64,000 bases of DNA from Plotosus lineatus. Lineage: Eukaryota; Chordata; Actinopteri; Siluriformes; Plotosidae. The notes beneath the pieces were generated by a model, which was not told the origin of the DNA, searched no databases, and worked only from the letters and a program-made list of their open reading frames with translations. The stretch spans positions 58,074,580 to 58,138,579 of the forward strand of contig CM045729.1 in assembly GCA_024760905.1 (NCBI GenBank). Direction: 5' to 3'. Below are positions 52,110 through 63,665 of this stretch, in pieces. Numbering within the stretch: position 1 is the first letter of the stretch; each line of letters begins with the position of its first letter. The position numbers were made by a program, and so were the translations under genes.

Positions 52110-52935
52110 CTCAAAAGTACCCCAGTTATCTATAAAGCCGACTTCTTTTTTGGAACACTACTAGGATATCCAGAAGTTCACCGACCATAGCCTGCTGTAA
52201 GCTACATCACCACGCTGTACTGGGATGGCGCCTGAGCATAGTCAACCATCAGACATTTCCTTCGCTAATTTCCACACCGCTATAAAGTTACTCTTAGCAA
52301 CCTCTCACTGACTAAGGCGTATGTCATTAACTCCAGGATGGATCACTATCTTGGAGAACCTGCACTCACCTAAGAACTTAAGATAGCTTGTTATGTCCGG
52401 CGTTCTTGCTCCCGGATACACCTAACAAGCACCGCTGGTGCCATAAAGGACTAGCTAATTTCATGTGTCTTACAATATAGATATAGCTTCCTGTAACCAG
52501 AGCTCTTTCAGGTTTCTCAGTGGGCGTCTCACTGAGGAGAACAAACCTGTTCAACATATGAAGGGCAGAACACTAGAGTTCCTGTGTGTTAGCTTTGCTC
52601 CTCAGCGTTAGCTTTAGCTTTACAAGTATGCACAATTACGAATCATCACCCATTCACCCCGTTGCAAGGGCTCTGATGCCGGAGGAGGGATTACTATCTC
52701 CGCTTCAGGCACCCAGACTTCTAGCCAGAGGAACACTACTATCACTCTCACTAGTCCCTTTGAAAGTCTGGATGCGCACTTCTAATGTTACAACCTTCTC
52801 CGTCAGAGAGCTAACTAGCTATCTAACGAGCTAACTAGCGCACACACCTATCACAGATAAACTTATTGCTAATGAGGGAGGAAGAACTGCTAAACATCCT
52901 GCACTCAACACACCGAACAAGCTGGATAGTAGCCA
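52110..52935 (-). pseudogene. L2 ORF1 remnant
   Basis: From the ATG at 52935 the minus strand encodes MATIQLVRCVECRMFSSSSS and then a CDRC pair, a small Cys-rich motif at the start of fish L2 ORF1. A stop follows shortly. Further downstream a segment reads VIHPGVNDIRLSQSE, resembling the esterase-like (GDSL-type) domain of L2 ORF1 proteins. Frame breaks occur throughout. ORF1 product of L2 is thought to assist the retrotransposition RNP; this copy is dead. Confidence 0.65.
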
Positions 52936-53042
52936 TGATGCTAAAAACAAACCTCAGCTGGAGACTTGTCGATAGTAGTAGGATGCTGTTGATTTCCTCT
53001 GCATCCTGCTTTGAAGTGGAAAAGAACTGGCGTTCGAAGAAA

Positions 53043-53387
53043 ACATTTATTCATTCATTTTTTTGTAACCGCTTAATCCTAATTAGGGTCGCAAGGAGGT
53101 TGGCACTCATCTCAGCCGACTCTGGGTGAGGGCAGGGTACACCCTGGACAGCTCGCCAGGCCATCGCAGGGCAGAGACACACTGATGGCTATGCAGCCTA
53201 CTCTTGTTGAAAGTCATCAATGGTTCTTTTACACCTCACACCATAGACAGTGAGAGACGTGGCCGGCCTTTGATAACCCGGTTTCGCTGCACTGGGAGGA
53301 CAGCAGTGACAACTGTTGACGGTGGCGCTTGAACCACCAACCTTAGGATCGGTGATCCAGCACCTTACTACCAGGCCACCACTGCCA
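53043..53387 (-). mobile_element. SINE-B2 (head B with tail A)
   Basis: Tail A (ACCGCTTAATCCTAATTAGG on plus) is at the left. Body B (CATAGACAGTGAGAGACG on plus) follows, then head B at the right. Same mosaic as at 34813. A short GAAGAAA repeat flanks it. It lies at the 5' end of the L2 element. Confidence 0.85.
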
Positions 53388-54310
53388 CCTTGAAGAAATA
53401 ACATATGAATAAAATAACTAAAACTACTTGAAGTGAAAAGAAAAAGAAAGAAAAGCAGTGATATTAAAACGATTCTCCTGAATACAGTTTCCTGTTTTCT
53501 TTGATTTATATTGGAGCTACCATATATACTAAGAATTGACATTACAGAACAGATGGTTAAAAATTAATAGACAGCAAACACACTGCTGAGGCCTCATCTG
53601 CAGCCGTGGCACCTCCAAAAGCCTACTGTGTACATTTCAAATGATTCACTTGTACGAATGAACATATGCTCACCGCGACATCATAAAGTTAAATTATGCA
53701 TGTTCTAATTTGATTTCACTGTGTCTATTGAGCTCAAACAAAATGAGATGTGAAATGGGATTTTAATTTGGTGCCTTTCCTTCCTCTACCCCGGCCAATT
53801 TGGATGACTCATCTGCCCTGGTCAGAGGTTCCAGGTGATGCGGGAGAGCTTTTCTACATGTCACATGGCACTAAGCCTACAAAATAACCCATGCTTCTCC
53901 TCATGACTCATTTGTCTTCATACTGTCAGAGTGAATGGTCAGTACTCACTGGATAAATCAATTTGTGGTCACGGTTAACTTCAGTGAAAGCTGCTTTATA
54001 AATCCATTAGACATTTAAGTGATAACATTCATAAGCATCTGAAATACTATGGGATTCATAACAGCCTGAGTTATGTACTGTATGTTTAAACTCTGAGCAG
54101 GAATTTCCACTGCAACCTATGTGCTGTATTCGTCAAGTGTTGCCAGATTTTTGTCCATAACAATGACTATACCACACACCCAGTTGCCACATTGTGAAGC
54201 ATGCTTGTGATGTTTACTACTAAATATTGATAGACATCTGGTGTTTCATTCACCCGCAATCAAAACCACACCATCCAGTGAAGTCAGTCCAGTCCCCCCC
54301 CCTCACCCCA

Positions 54311-54348
<38 letters not shown>

Positions 54349-54653
54349 CAGCACACACTCATTTTCCAGGAAAATAAATGCCTCTAAGGCATGATAGTTT
54401 GGCAAGCCAATGGAAGCATATTTGCCAAACTGCTTACCCAAGAAATGTGTAAATATAAAATTTGCTAATGCATAAGTGCGCGGAAGATGCTGGACACTGT
54501 AGTCTACCTCAAACAGCATAATAAACTCATTATTTATATATATATCGAAGGGAATTAACTTGCACTCAGCACCTCCTATTTTTTTACAGAAGAAGTATAC
54601 GGAAAGAATGGTAAGGCCAGAATTAAGAGATGATGTCACATAAAATTGAGGAA
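53388..54653. other. unique noncoding sequence with a (CT)n run
   Basis: CT run at about 54318-54348, preceded by a C-rich stretch. A 188-codon minus-strand frame here runs from a SINE through the CT run and has no domain. Nothing else recognised. Confidence 0.5.
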
Positions 54654-54665
54654 AATAAATGGAAC

Positions 54666-55017
54666 CAGGTGGCATGGTGGCATAGTGGTTAGCACGTCCG
54701 CCTCGCACCAAGAAGGTGTGGGGTTCGATTCCTGGCTTGGGAGTTTCTGTGTGGAGTTTGGATGTTCTCCGCGTGCTTGTGTGGGTTTCCTCCGGGTACT
54801 TCGGGTTTCCTCCCACAGTCCAAAAACAGGCACAGTAGGTTAATTAGCGGTTTCAAGTCACCCCTAGGTGTGAGTGTGAGTATGAATGTTTGTGTGAGTG
54901 TGGCAATGGCCTGGCAATCTCTCCAGGGTGTACCCCGCCCTCGCCCAGAGTCAGCTGTGATGGGGACAGCCTCCCTGCAGCCCTAATTACGATTAAACTG
55001 TTGAGAAAATGAAAATG
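54666..55017 (+). mobile_element. SINE-A, full length with target duplication
   Basis: Head (GGTGGCATAGTGGTTAGCAC, B box GGGGTTCGATTCCTGGC), body (TTTCTGTGTGGAGTTTGGAT, TTTCCTCCCACAGTCCAAAA) and tail A (CCCTAATTACGATTAAACTG, then GAAAATGAA). AATAAATGGAAC is duplicated (54654-54665, 55018-55029). The best SINE-A copy in the window. Confidence 0.92.
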
Positions 55018-55105
55018 AATAAATGGAACTATTATTTCCATGATTTTACAAAAAATTTATAAAGCTGATGGAGACATTACAGAATAAATAAAGAAAATAT
55101 GGTGT

Positions 55106-55160
<55 letters not shown>
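55106..55160. repeat. A run, (TA)n and (CA)n
   Basis: A15, then 28 bp of TA, then a short CA run leading directly into the LINE end. Confidence 0.95.
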
Positions 55161-55288
55161 TGGATGTGGTGAAGGAGGACATCATGAAGGTAGTTGGTGT
55201 AAGAGAAGATGCAGAGGACAGGGTGAGATGGAGGCAAATGATTCGCTGTGGCGACCCCTGAAGGGAAAAGCCGAAAGGAAAAGAAGAA

Positions 55289-55289
<1 letters not shown>
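55161..55289 (+). mobile_element. RTE-like LINE 3' end
   Basis: Contains GGATGTGGTGAAGGAGGACA, GAGGACAGGGTGAGATGGAG and GCTGTGGCGACCCCTGAAGG, ending AAGAAGA. It matches the last about 130 bp of the LINE at 40028. Microsatellites lie on both sides; no duplication can be defined. Confidence 0.85.
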
Positions 55290-55821
<532 letters not shown>

Positions 55822-55893
<72 letters not shown>

Positions 55894-55906
55894 GTAGTAG
55901 TAGTAG
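55822..55906. repeat. (GT)n-(AGT)n microsatellite
   Basis: GT at about 55822-55888 followed by a short AGT run. Confidence 0.96.
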
Positions 55907-56496
55907 AAATAAAAAGCGTTCCTGTTGGATGCTAATCAAAGTGACAAAGCGCACAATAACCCACAGATTTGAAATGTAGAGGGTCTTTACATTCGGAAAA
56001 AATAATAATAAAACAGTAGCAAAACAGCGACCCTGAATATGGCTCTAATCATTTCAAATGAAGTAATGAAGGAGATGTTGGCGAAGCCTGATCTCCTCTC
56101 CTGTTCCACAAGGTGCAGCACTTGTTTGTGTGAATGTCTGGCAATTAAAAATAATTGGGAAGCAGGTTTGCCTCTAAATCTTCCAAGAGTGCCAGTTATG
56201 ATCTAATGAAGCTTCATTAGCCATGCTGAAAGCTGAGAGCTCTGTATGACAACAACAATTAGACAGGATCATAGACAAAATCATTAAAAAAAATGCCCTG
56301 ACTAAGATTAGCTTTTCACTTAATGACCAATTCATTAGCTAATTGATTTCTTATTAGTTACAGGCAGAAAAGCCTGCTTGAGTTTCTGCACGGCTAATTA
56401 ACAGCATTTACACCATTAGTCAATTGCCTAATTTTCAGGAAAACAACTTTTGAACAGAATGTGGCTTCAGGCCACTCGCGTTTCTTTATGTTTTTG
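55907..56496. other. possible conserved noncoding element
   Basis: The part from about 56040 to 56470 is non-repetitive and unusually dense in homeodomain cores (GCTAATTAACAG, ATTAGCTAATTGATTTC, CCATTAGTCAATTGCC). No coding signature. Of the candidate blocks listed this has the most enhancer-like texture, but conservation is untested. Confidence 0.3.
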
Positions 56497-56528
<32 letters not shown>

Positions 56529-56551
56529 CTCTCTCTCGCTCTCTCTCTCTC
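56497..56551. repeat. (CT)n microsatellite
   Basis: CT run with two GCTC interruptions. Confidence 0.96.
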
Positions 56552-57570
56552 CAGTATTGCACAGCTTTTTGTGTGTGTGATCTTTAATGTGGCCAATATT
56601 TCGTGATTATACTCGGAAGCCTGGTGGAAGATATTGCATGCACGGGAGAGATTAAAACCTTGTTTCGTGAGAACCCTGTTGTTTCGGTGGTCTGTGGAAG
56701 ATTTGTTAGGTTTTACATTTTTCTGTTACAGTACCTCCAGTTCTCTTTAAATTCATGCTCACCTCAGGTATATCAGAGAAATGGAGATGGAATCAATTGT
56801 TATTTATAGCCACGAAATTTAGCGTGATCTTTTCCTTTTACCTCAAAGAGCTTTTGTCCTCAACCATCCCTTTGAGTCTGCCTTAAATGCTTCTCAAAAA
56901 ATAATAATAAATAAATAAATAAATAATACATTTATAAAAAACCTTCCTGATATACACTCCAATAAAAATTCAGGAAACACACTGATGATTTATTTTTGCA
57001 TGTGGCAAAATTATGCTGCCCCCCCCCCATCCCCCCATCCCTCCCATCCCTCCCATCCCTCCCACCCACTCTTAATTTATACTTTAAGAGTATGTAAACT
57101 AATAAAAAACGGCCAACTTCAATGACACAGTGTAAGACCTTGGTCTGAAATCAAAGCAATTTTTCTGAGCATGTGCAATATAGAGACAATAAAGAAAAAA
57201 AAATCATCTTTTCTGCTCAATTTTTTTCTTTTGTTTTGTTATTTTAACACACTGTTGTAAATGAAGCCATGCCATGTGACACATCAAGCTCCGCTTCAGA
57301 CGTACAAATGCATGTGCAGTGACAGGTGGTCTGATTGGAAAGCAGTACATAATATCCTTTAAGGCTTAACGTGATTGTGTGGTCCATCTCTTATTTTGGG
57401 CCCTTCTGGCAGTCAGTGGCCATGTACAGGTCTCAGTGGGACTTTGCCTGGAACTAAAGGAGACGTGTAGAAGATGAGAGGCAGCTTTTTGGATTTTCAG
57501 AGCTTCAACCCAACAACAGGCAATGCCTGGGGGTGCTTCCTGATTATTTTTATTGTTGCAGCCAGGTAGG
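56552..57570. other. unique noncoding sequence with a small C-rich minisatellite
   Basis: CATCCCTCC-type 9-bp units occur at about 57015-57066, after a C run. ATAA repeats lie near 56905. Nothing else recognised. Confidence 0.5.
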
Positions 57571-57579
57571 CACACACAC

Positions 57580-57660
<81 letters not shown>

Positions 57661-57712
57661 ATGGAGCACTCACAGGTACTGGCTCTCAGGCACACACATA
57701 GAAAGATAGAAA

Positions 57713-57750
<38 letters not shown>

Positions 57751-57796
57751 GCAAAGGTACTTAATCTCAGGCACACACAGAAACATAAACAACAAC

Positions 57797-57841
<45 letters not shown>

Positions 57842-57848
57842 ACACACA
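57571..57848. repeat. three CA arrays with related spacers
   Basis: CA runs at about 57571-57659, 57713-57747 and 57801-57848. The two spacers are alike (AGGTACTGGCTCTCAGGCAC versus AGGTACTTAATCTCAGGCAC), so spacer and CA array were duplicated together. Confidence 0.93.
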
Positions 57849-58939
57849 ACTGAAACAGTATTTTTTTATTATAGGAAAATATATAACAAATTTTATTTCA
57901 ATTCTGGATATAATGTGTTGTTCTACATATCAATGCATATATGTTTGTTTTTATGAACTTATCCTATCTATAGCACTTTACCTCAGGGTCAGCGAGGCTT
58001 CTACACTATGTCCACTACTGGCTCTAGCAGTGTCTGAATGGCTAAGCCTAGGGGGACAGGAGAACACAGCATGACAGATGGGGTGACTGGTGACGATACT
58101 CAGGAGCTTGTCTACAGATGGTGGTCTCTTCAGTCCCCCCACTATTCAAACTTGCAGGCCTCGGGGAAGGAGGGAGAGAGAAGGGTGGGGTGGTACTGGG
58201 AGACTTGCCCTCACCTCAGCAGTGTTAGCCATCTCCAGTGGCTCTTAATCAGGCCTGCCACTCGGCATCCCTGCACTAATTAATCTTAATGAGCCTGCTG
58301 ATCGGTGACTTCTGCTTCTTAAGATGACTGCATAAATCACCCTCAACAAATGGATGTGCCACACATCTCTAACCAATGCTGCACAACAACAACAACAACA
58401 ACAACAACAAACAACCCATGGCTTAAACATCATTTAATTGCATGATTGAGCAAGTGTTGGCTCGCTCCATAAAAGCTTGTCTTAATATAAAATGGATGCA
58501 GTATCTTCAAGTGACACAAGAAAGCGTTTGCTTGTAATAATGCCGTACATTGCATAAATCTAACCACCCGCTTACTGTAAGCAAAAAGTCTTTGGTTTAT
58601 TTAACAATGCCTGCTGAGGCAACCATGAAATCTATCTACCCCAACCAAATCAATGTATGCTAGAGGCAGGGGCTAGTGTGTCTGTCTCGAGTTTTGACCG
58701 CAGGATACAATGATCACAAGCTTCTATTGATCATATTCTGTAACCATGCAATAACTGAGTGTTTTATGTAAGACTAGGGGAGGAGAGGATCACCTCATAA
58801 TCAACCAACTGAGGCTTGACTGAATGTGTGAGTTTATTTACTTGTTTCATCAGAGCTGTTCCATTCCGACTCGTACATCCCTATTAGAATTCATAACAAA
58901 GATATGCACCAAGCAGGCCATTAGGCATATGATTTTCTC

Positions 58940-58941
<2 letters not shown>
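57849..58941. other. unique noncoding sequence
   Basis: Short CAA run near 58386-58412. No gene recognised. Confidence 0.5.
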
Positions 58942-59010
<69 letters not shown>

Positions 59011-59071
59011 GTATATATATGTATATATGTATATATATATGTATATATGTGTAATAAATATATATATATAT
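58942..59071. repeat. (TA)n microsatellite with GTA interruptions
   Basis: TA-rich array broken regularly by GTATA variants and ending after a GTAATAAA joint. Confidence 0.95.
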
Positions 59072-59245
59072 AGGATTTTCTGAGTAGATCCTTCCGTAAG
59101 AGAGTGCTCAATACTTTTTGGTAGAGCAAATAACAAAAATAAAAGGACAGGACAAAGACTTTCTATTGAAACTCCATTTATCACTACAGATCTGTTTCGA
59201 GGGGTGGTGAAACCATCCTCTCTCTTCAGGTGATTATAGAAGAAA
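59072..59245 (-). mobile_element. probable Penelope-like element fragment
   Basis: About 170 bp of complex sequence between two TA arrays. It contains a complete hammerhead ribozyme fold (59180-59234) and TTATTTTTGTTATTTGC on the minus strand downstream of it, a context I remember from fish Penelope-like elements. No RT or GIY-YIG coding part is present. Assignment rests on the ribozyme and memory. Confidence 0.55.
59180..59234 (-). ncRNA. type I hammerhead ribozyme motif, 55 nt
   Basis: Minus strand, 5' to 3': stem I strand ATCAC (59234-59230); core CTGAAGA, which fits CUGANGA (59229-59223); stem II hairpin (59222-59199) with GAG/CTC, GG/CC and TGGT/ACCA pairs around a TTC loop; core GAAA (59198-59195); stem III ACAG/CTGT with a 2-nt loop (59195-59186); cleavage-site UA (59186-59185); stem I strand GTGAT (59184-59180). 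All invariant core bases are present. Predicted cleavage falls between 59185 and 59184. The very short, palindromic stem III is typical of hammerheads in Penelope-like retroelements, which may act as dimers. Activity is unknown. Confidence 0.75.
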
Positions 59246-59260
59246 TATATGTGTATATAT

Positions 59261-60205
<945 letters not shown>

Positions 60206-60219
60206 ACAACTCTTACATC

Positions 60220-61002
60220 TTCTTCTTCTTTTCCTTTCGGCTTTTTCCCCTTTTCTCGGGAGTCGCCACAGTGAATCATCAGATTTGCACATTTGATTTG
60301 GCATAGGTTTTTATGTCGGATGCCCTTCCTGTCACAACCTTTTAGCAAGGGACACAAACACGCTGACGGCTTTGCAGCTACTCTTTACGAAAGTCAGCAA
60401 TAGTTCTGAAGGGGCAGTGGTGGTCTAGTGGTATAATGCGCCAGATCGCTGATCCAAAGGTTGGGGGTTCGAGTCCCACCCTACACAAGGTTGTCACTGT
60501 CCCCCCCCCAGTGGAGCTAAAAAAAGAAAAACTATCATGCACATCTGAACAGATACAATTTGTTTCAATATTATTGCTCAGGACACCAGTGCAGCTAACT
60601 GGGTTATCAAAGGCCGGCCATGTCTCTCACTGTCTATGGTGTGAGGCATGTAAAAGAACCATTGCTGACTTTCGACAAGAGTAGCTGCAAAGCCGTCAGC
60701 GTGTTTCCGCCCTGCGATGGCCTGGCGAGCTGTCCAGGGTGTACTCTGCCCTCGCCCAAAGCTGGCTGGGATGGGCGCCAGCCTCCCCGCGACCCAAGTT
60801 AGGATTAAGCGGGTACAGAAAATGAACTGAGCAATAGTTCTTTTACAGCCGCTCACCATAGACAGTGAGAGACATGGCCCGCCTTTGATAACCCAGTTAG
60901 CTGCACTGGGGGGGGGGACAATGACAACCCTGTGGGAACTCGAACCCCCAACCTTGGGATCAGCGAGCTTGCACCCTATCCTCTAGACCACCACTGTCCC
61001 AC
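60220..61002 (-). mobile_element. SINE-B1 split by a SINE-B2
   Basis: The LINE-type tail (TCGGGAGTCGCCACAGTG on plus) and mid-body lie at 60220-60407. The remaining body and head (GGGAACTCGAACCCCCAAC on plus) lie at 60831-61002. ACAACTCTTACATC is duplicated at both outer edges (60206-60219, 61003-61016). The B2 insert carries its own duplication. Confidence 0.92.
60408..60830 (+). mobile_element. SINE-B2 nested in SINE-B1
   Basis: Head B (GGTGGTCTAGTGGTATAATG, B box GGGGGTTCGAGTCCCAC), body B, then tail A (GGCCTGGCGAGCTGTCCAGG, TTAGGATTAAGCGGGTACAG). GCAATAGTTCT is duplicated (60397-60407, 60831-60841). About 75 bp of unrelated sequence lies within the body at roughly 60511-60585, between two copies of a CCAGTGNAGCTAA-like word, so it may be a further small insertion. 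Confidence 0.92.
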
Positions 61003-61016
61003 ACAACTCTTACATC

Positions 61017-61692
61017 ATGACAGTTTTTCAGGTAAAAGTAACTTTAACTTTGAGCTTCAATTTGTTGATCCTGTAAGAGCATCCCATTGGCCGAATGTAA
61101 ATAAAGCAGGTTCTGTTCTGCCGAATTTAAATTTGCACATCGGGTGTTAACTGTGAAATTTATGTGCAGTTTTCCATCAATATTTAAAGAATTAATCCAC
61201 ACTAGATTGGCTATTACTTTGCTTTTTTGCTTAGCACTGGCATAGTGTATAGAGACAGTAAACACACGTGACATTGCAAAACAATTCCATTTTGTTTTCT
61301 TCAATTTTGAAATAAACATGATGCTGTACTTTCATTTAATTGTTAGAATGTCCTGCAATTTTTTCACTGGGAAACAGTAAGATGGATGAAAAACCAAAAA
61401 CAGAAACAACTATTTAACCAGATCATGAGATAGAGGGACTCATACCTCATTCATTGGCAGGGCCAGTAATGCCTGGTATGAACCACAGCCACAAATAAGG
61501 TTCCCTGTGCAGGTTAGAACGGTGCAGAAGAAGCTCAAGTGTACAACAGGCTTTGGATTATTATATTTTTCCAACAAATCACCTCAACATTTTTGGGTGT
61601 AAAGTCAATTTCATGCCTCTTTTTAGTTGGAAACGTTACCCTGTGGGCAGATAGAGGGGGGAAATACATCTTAAACAAACACTTCCTCTAGG

Positions 61693-61738
<46 letters not shown>

Positions 61739-62529
61739 CCTTCCACTTTACACTGTATCAGATAACAGGCAAAATTCTGTTTGATTAACTTTAATATAAA
61801 TAATGAATTAAAATAATAAAAATGAAGAGGTTCAGTCACATAATGGCTGATAACAGTCAATAAATATCCGGCCATTTTGCTAATTTACCCTCAGACTACA
61901 CTCAACAACTCCTCAGGTCTGCTCCACACTTAAATAATCATTCCTATGTCTTATGATTGTAGCTATTTGTTGACTCTTACCATGAAGTAAAATCTAAACT
62001 ATAAATTGTGAGGCAAAGCTACTAGAGGAAACTTCTGATAATGATCCCAGATGCATGCTTGTGTATAACACTCAGGCAGGTCCTGATTTACTGAAACCCA
62101 ATCACACTGTGGCACTTTAAATCTTGGACTAATCAGGGGAACCAAACCCAAAAAAAAAGGCCAAAGAAAGCATATTTACATATCACGTTTTAAATCTGAA
62201 TGCATATCCACTCATCTTACACACACACATGGGATTCAGAAAATGAAACCAGCAAGTCCTCATCATTTCTTCAGGGTTATATAGCATTGAGCCACATTAA
62301 AAACAAACCTCAAAGTCTCCCCTTTCCCAGCACAAACATGATCCCAAGGCTGAGCAGGATTGAAGACTGTTTGATACTCAACCACCTAAAGACAGGCTTG
62401 GTGCAATAAGGGCTGATCACTAGCTTGCAGATTACATGGAGGTCAGTCAGCACCCATCTCCTGAACCTCTCCACACCCAAGCCCAAATCCGTCCGCCGCT
62501 TCTACAGGACCTGCACTGGAATCATTCTA
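61017..62529. other. unique noncoding sequence with a (CT)n run
   Basis: CT run at about 61695-61736. No gene or transposon recognised. Confidence 0.5.
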
Positions 62530-63352
62530 CATCTCCAAACATGCTAACACCTACACCTCTCCAAACATGCTAGATATCAACATCTCCAAACACATCCCAT
62601 CTCTCCATCTTCAAACACACTCCATCTTCTCATCTCTACATCCTCAAAACATACCACAGCTCCTCATCTCCATATCCCCAAACACACACATCTCCAATCA
62701 TATGACATCTCATCTCTGCATCTCCAAACACACCACATTTCCACAGCTCCAAACACCACATCTCCCCATCTTCAAACACACCCCATGTCCTCATCTCTCC
62801 ATCCTCAAACACGTCACATCCCCTGACACACCACTTTTCCTCATCTCCACACCCCCAAACACACATCTCCAAGCATATGATATCTCATTTCTACATCTCT
62901 AAACTCACCACATCTCCAAACACACCCCATCTCCTCATCTCCACATCCTAAACACACATATAAAAACTTACGCCATATCATTTCTACACCATATACACTA
63001 CATCTCATCTCCATGTCTCCAAACACACATCTCGACATCTCCAAACACACCACGCTTCCCGATCTCCAGACAAACCACATCTCCACATCTCCAAACACAC
63101 CATATCTCCATATCCTCAAGCAAACTACATCCCTACATCTCCAAACACATATCTTCACATCTCCAAGCACACCACATCTCCACACAAGCTACATCTCCAC
63201 ACAAACCATATCACCATATCTTCAAACACACTACCTCTCATCTCTAGATCTATAAAACACATCTCCACATCTACACACACACACACACACACACACACCA
63301 TATCTCCAAACACACCATCTCTCATCTCCAGATCTATAAAACACATCTCCAC

Positions 63353-63399
<47 letters not shown>

Positions 63400-63454
63400 A
63401 TATCTCCAAACACACCATCTCTCATCTCCAGATCTATAAAACACATCTCCATAT

Positions 63455-63513
<59 letters not shown>

Positions 63514-63562
63514 ATATCTCCAAACACACCATCTCTCATCTCCAGATCTATAAAACACATAT

Positions 63563-63612
<50 letters not shown>

Positions 63613-63665
63613 CCAAACACATCACATCTGATCTATGCATCTCCAAACACACCACATCTTCATAT
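62530..63665. repeat. CATCTCCAAACACAC minisatellite with embedded CA arrays
   Basis: Degenerate units of about 12-16 bp around CATCTCCAAACACACCA cover the whole stretch. From about 63213 a higher-order unit of about 85-113 bp appears four times: CCATATCTCCAAACACACCA, then CTCATCTCCAGATCTATAAA, ACACATCTCCACATCTAC and a CA run (63271-63298, 63357-63398, 63457-63512, 63566-63610). The CA length differs between units. Open frames here are repeat artefacts. Confidence 0.92.

Larger units (their letters stand above)
48103..53042 (-). mobile_element. L2-type LINE, nearly full length but interrupted
   Basis: On the minus strand: ORF1 (start 52935), ORF2 endonuclease (about 51.8-51.2 kb), RT (50.9-49.2 kb), C-terminal block (to 48.9 kb), 3' UTR (48.9-48.1 kb) with CTCAAGGTTTCTTCCTCATA and AAAGCACTATACAAATAAC, and a TTGAATTGATT end. 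Interrupted by a Rex3 piece (51824-52068), a SINE-C (49606-50003) and a GA run (48655-48695). Fish L2 elements are often 5'-truncated, so retention of ORF1 is notable. Frames are broken throughout. Confidence 0.85.

Noticed and set aside
54250..54816. 188-codon minus-strand frame
   Set aside because: It runs from inside a SINE-A through unique sequence into a CT microsatellite, so it is an artefact.
59072..59130. A second hammerhead core near the first, as expected for paired element ends
   Set aside because: I found no second CTGANGA plus GAAA pair with matching helices in the flanks or elsewhere in the window by eye.
62530..63665. Regularly repeated short units resembling a CRISPR array
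   Set aside because: Units are degenerate, tandem and without unique spacers, and the setting is vertebrate. It is a minisatellite with CA runs.
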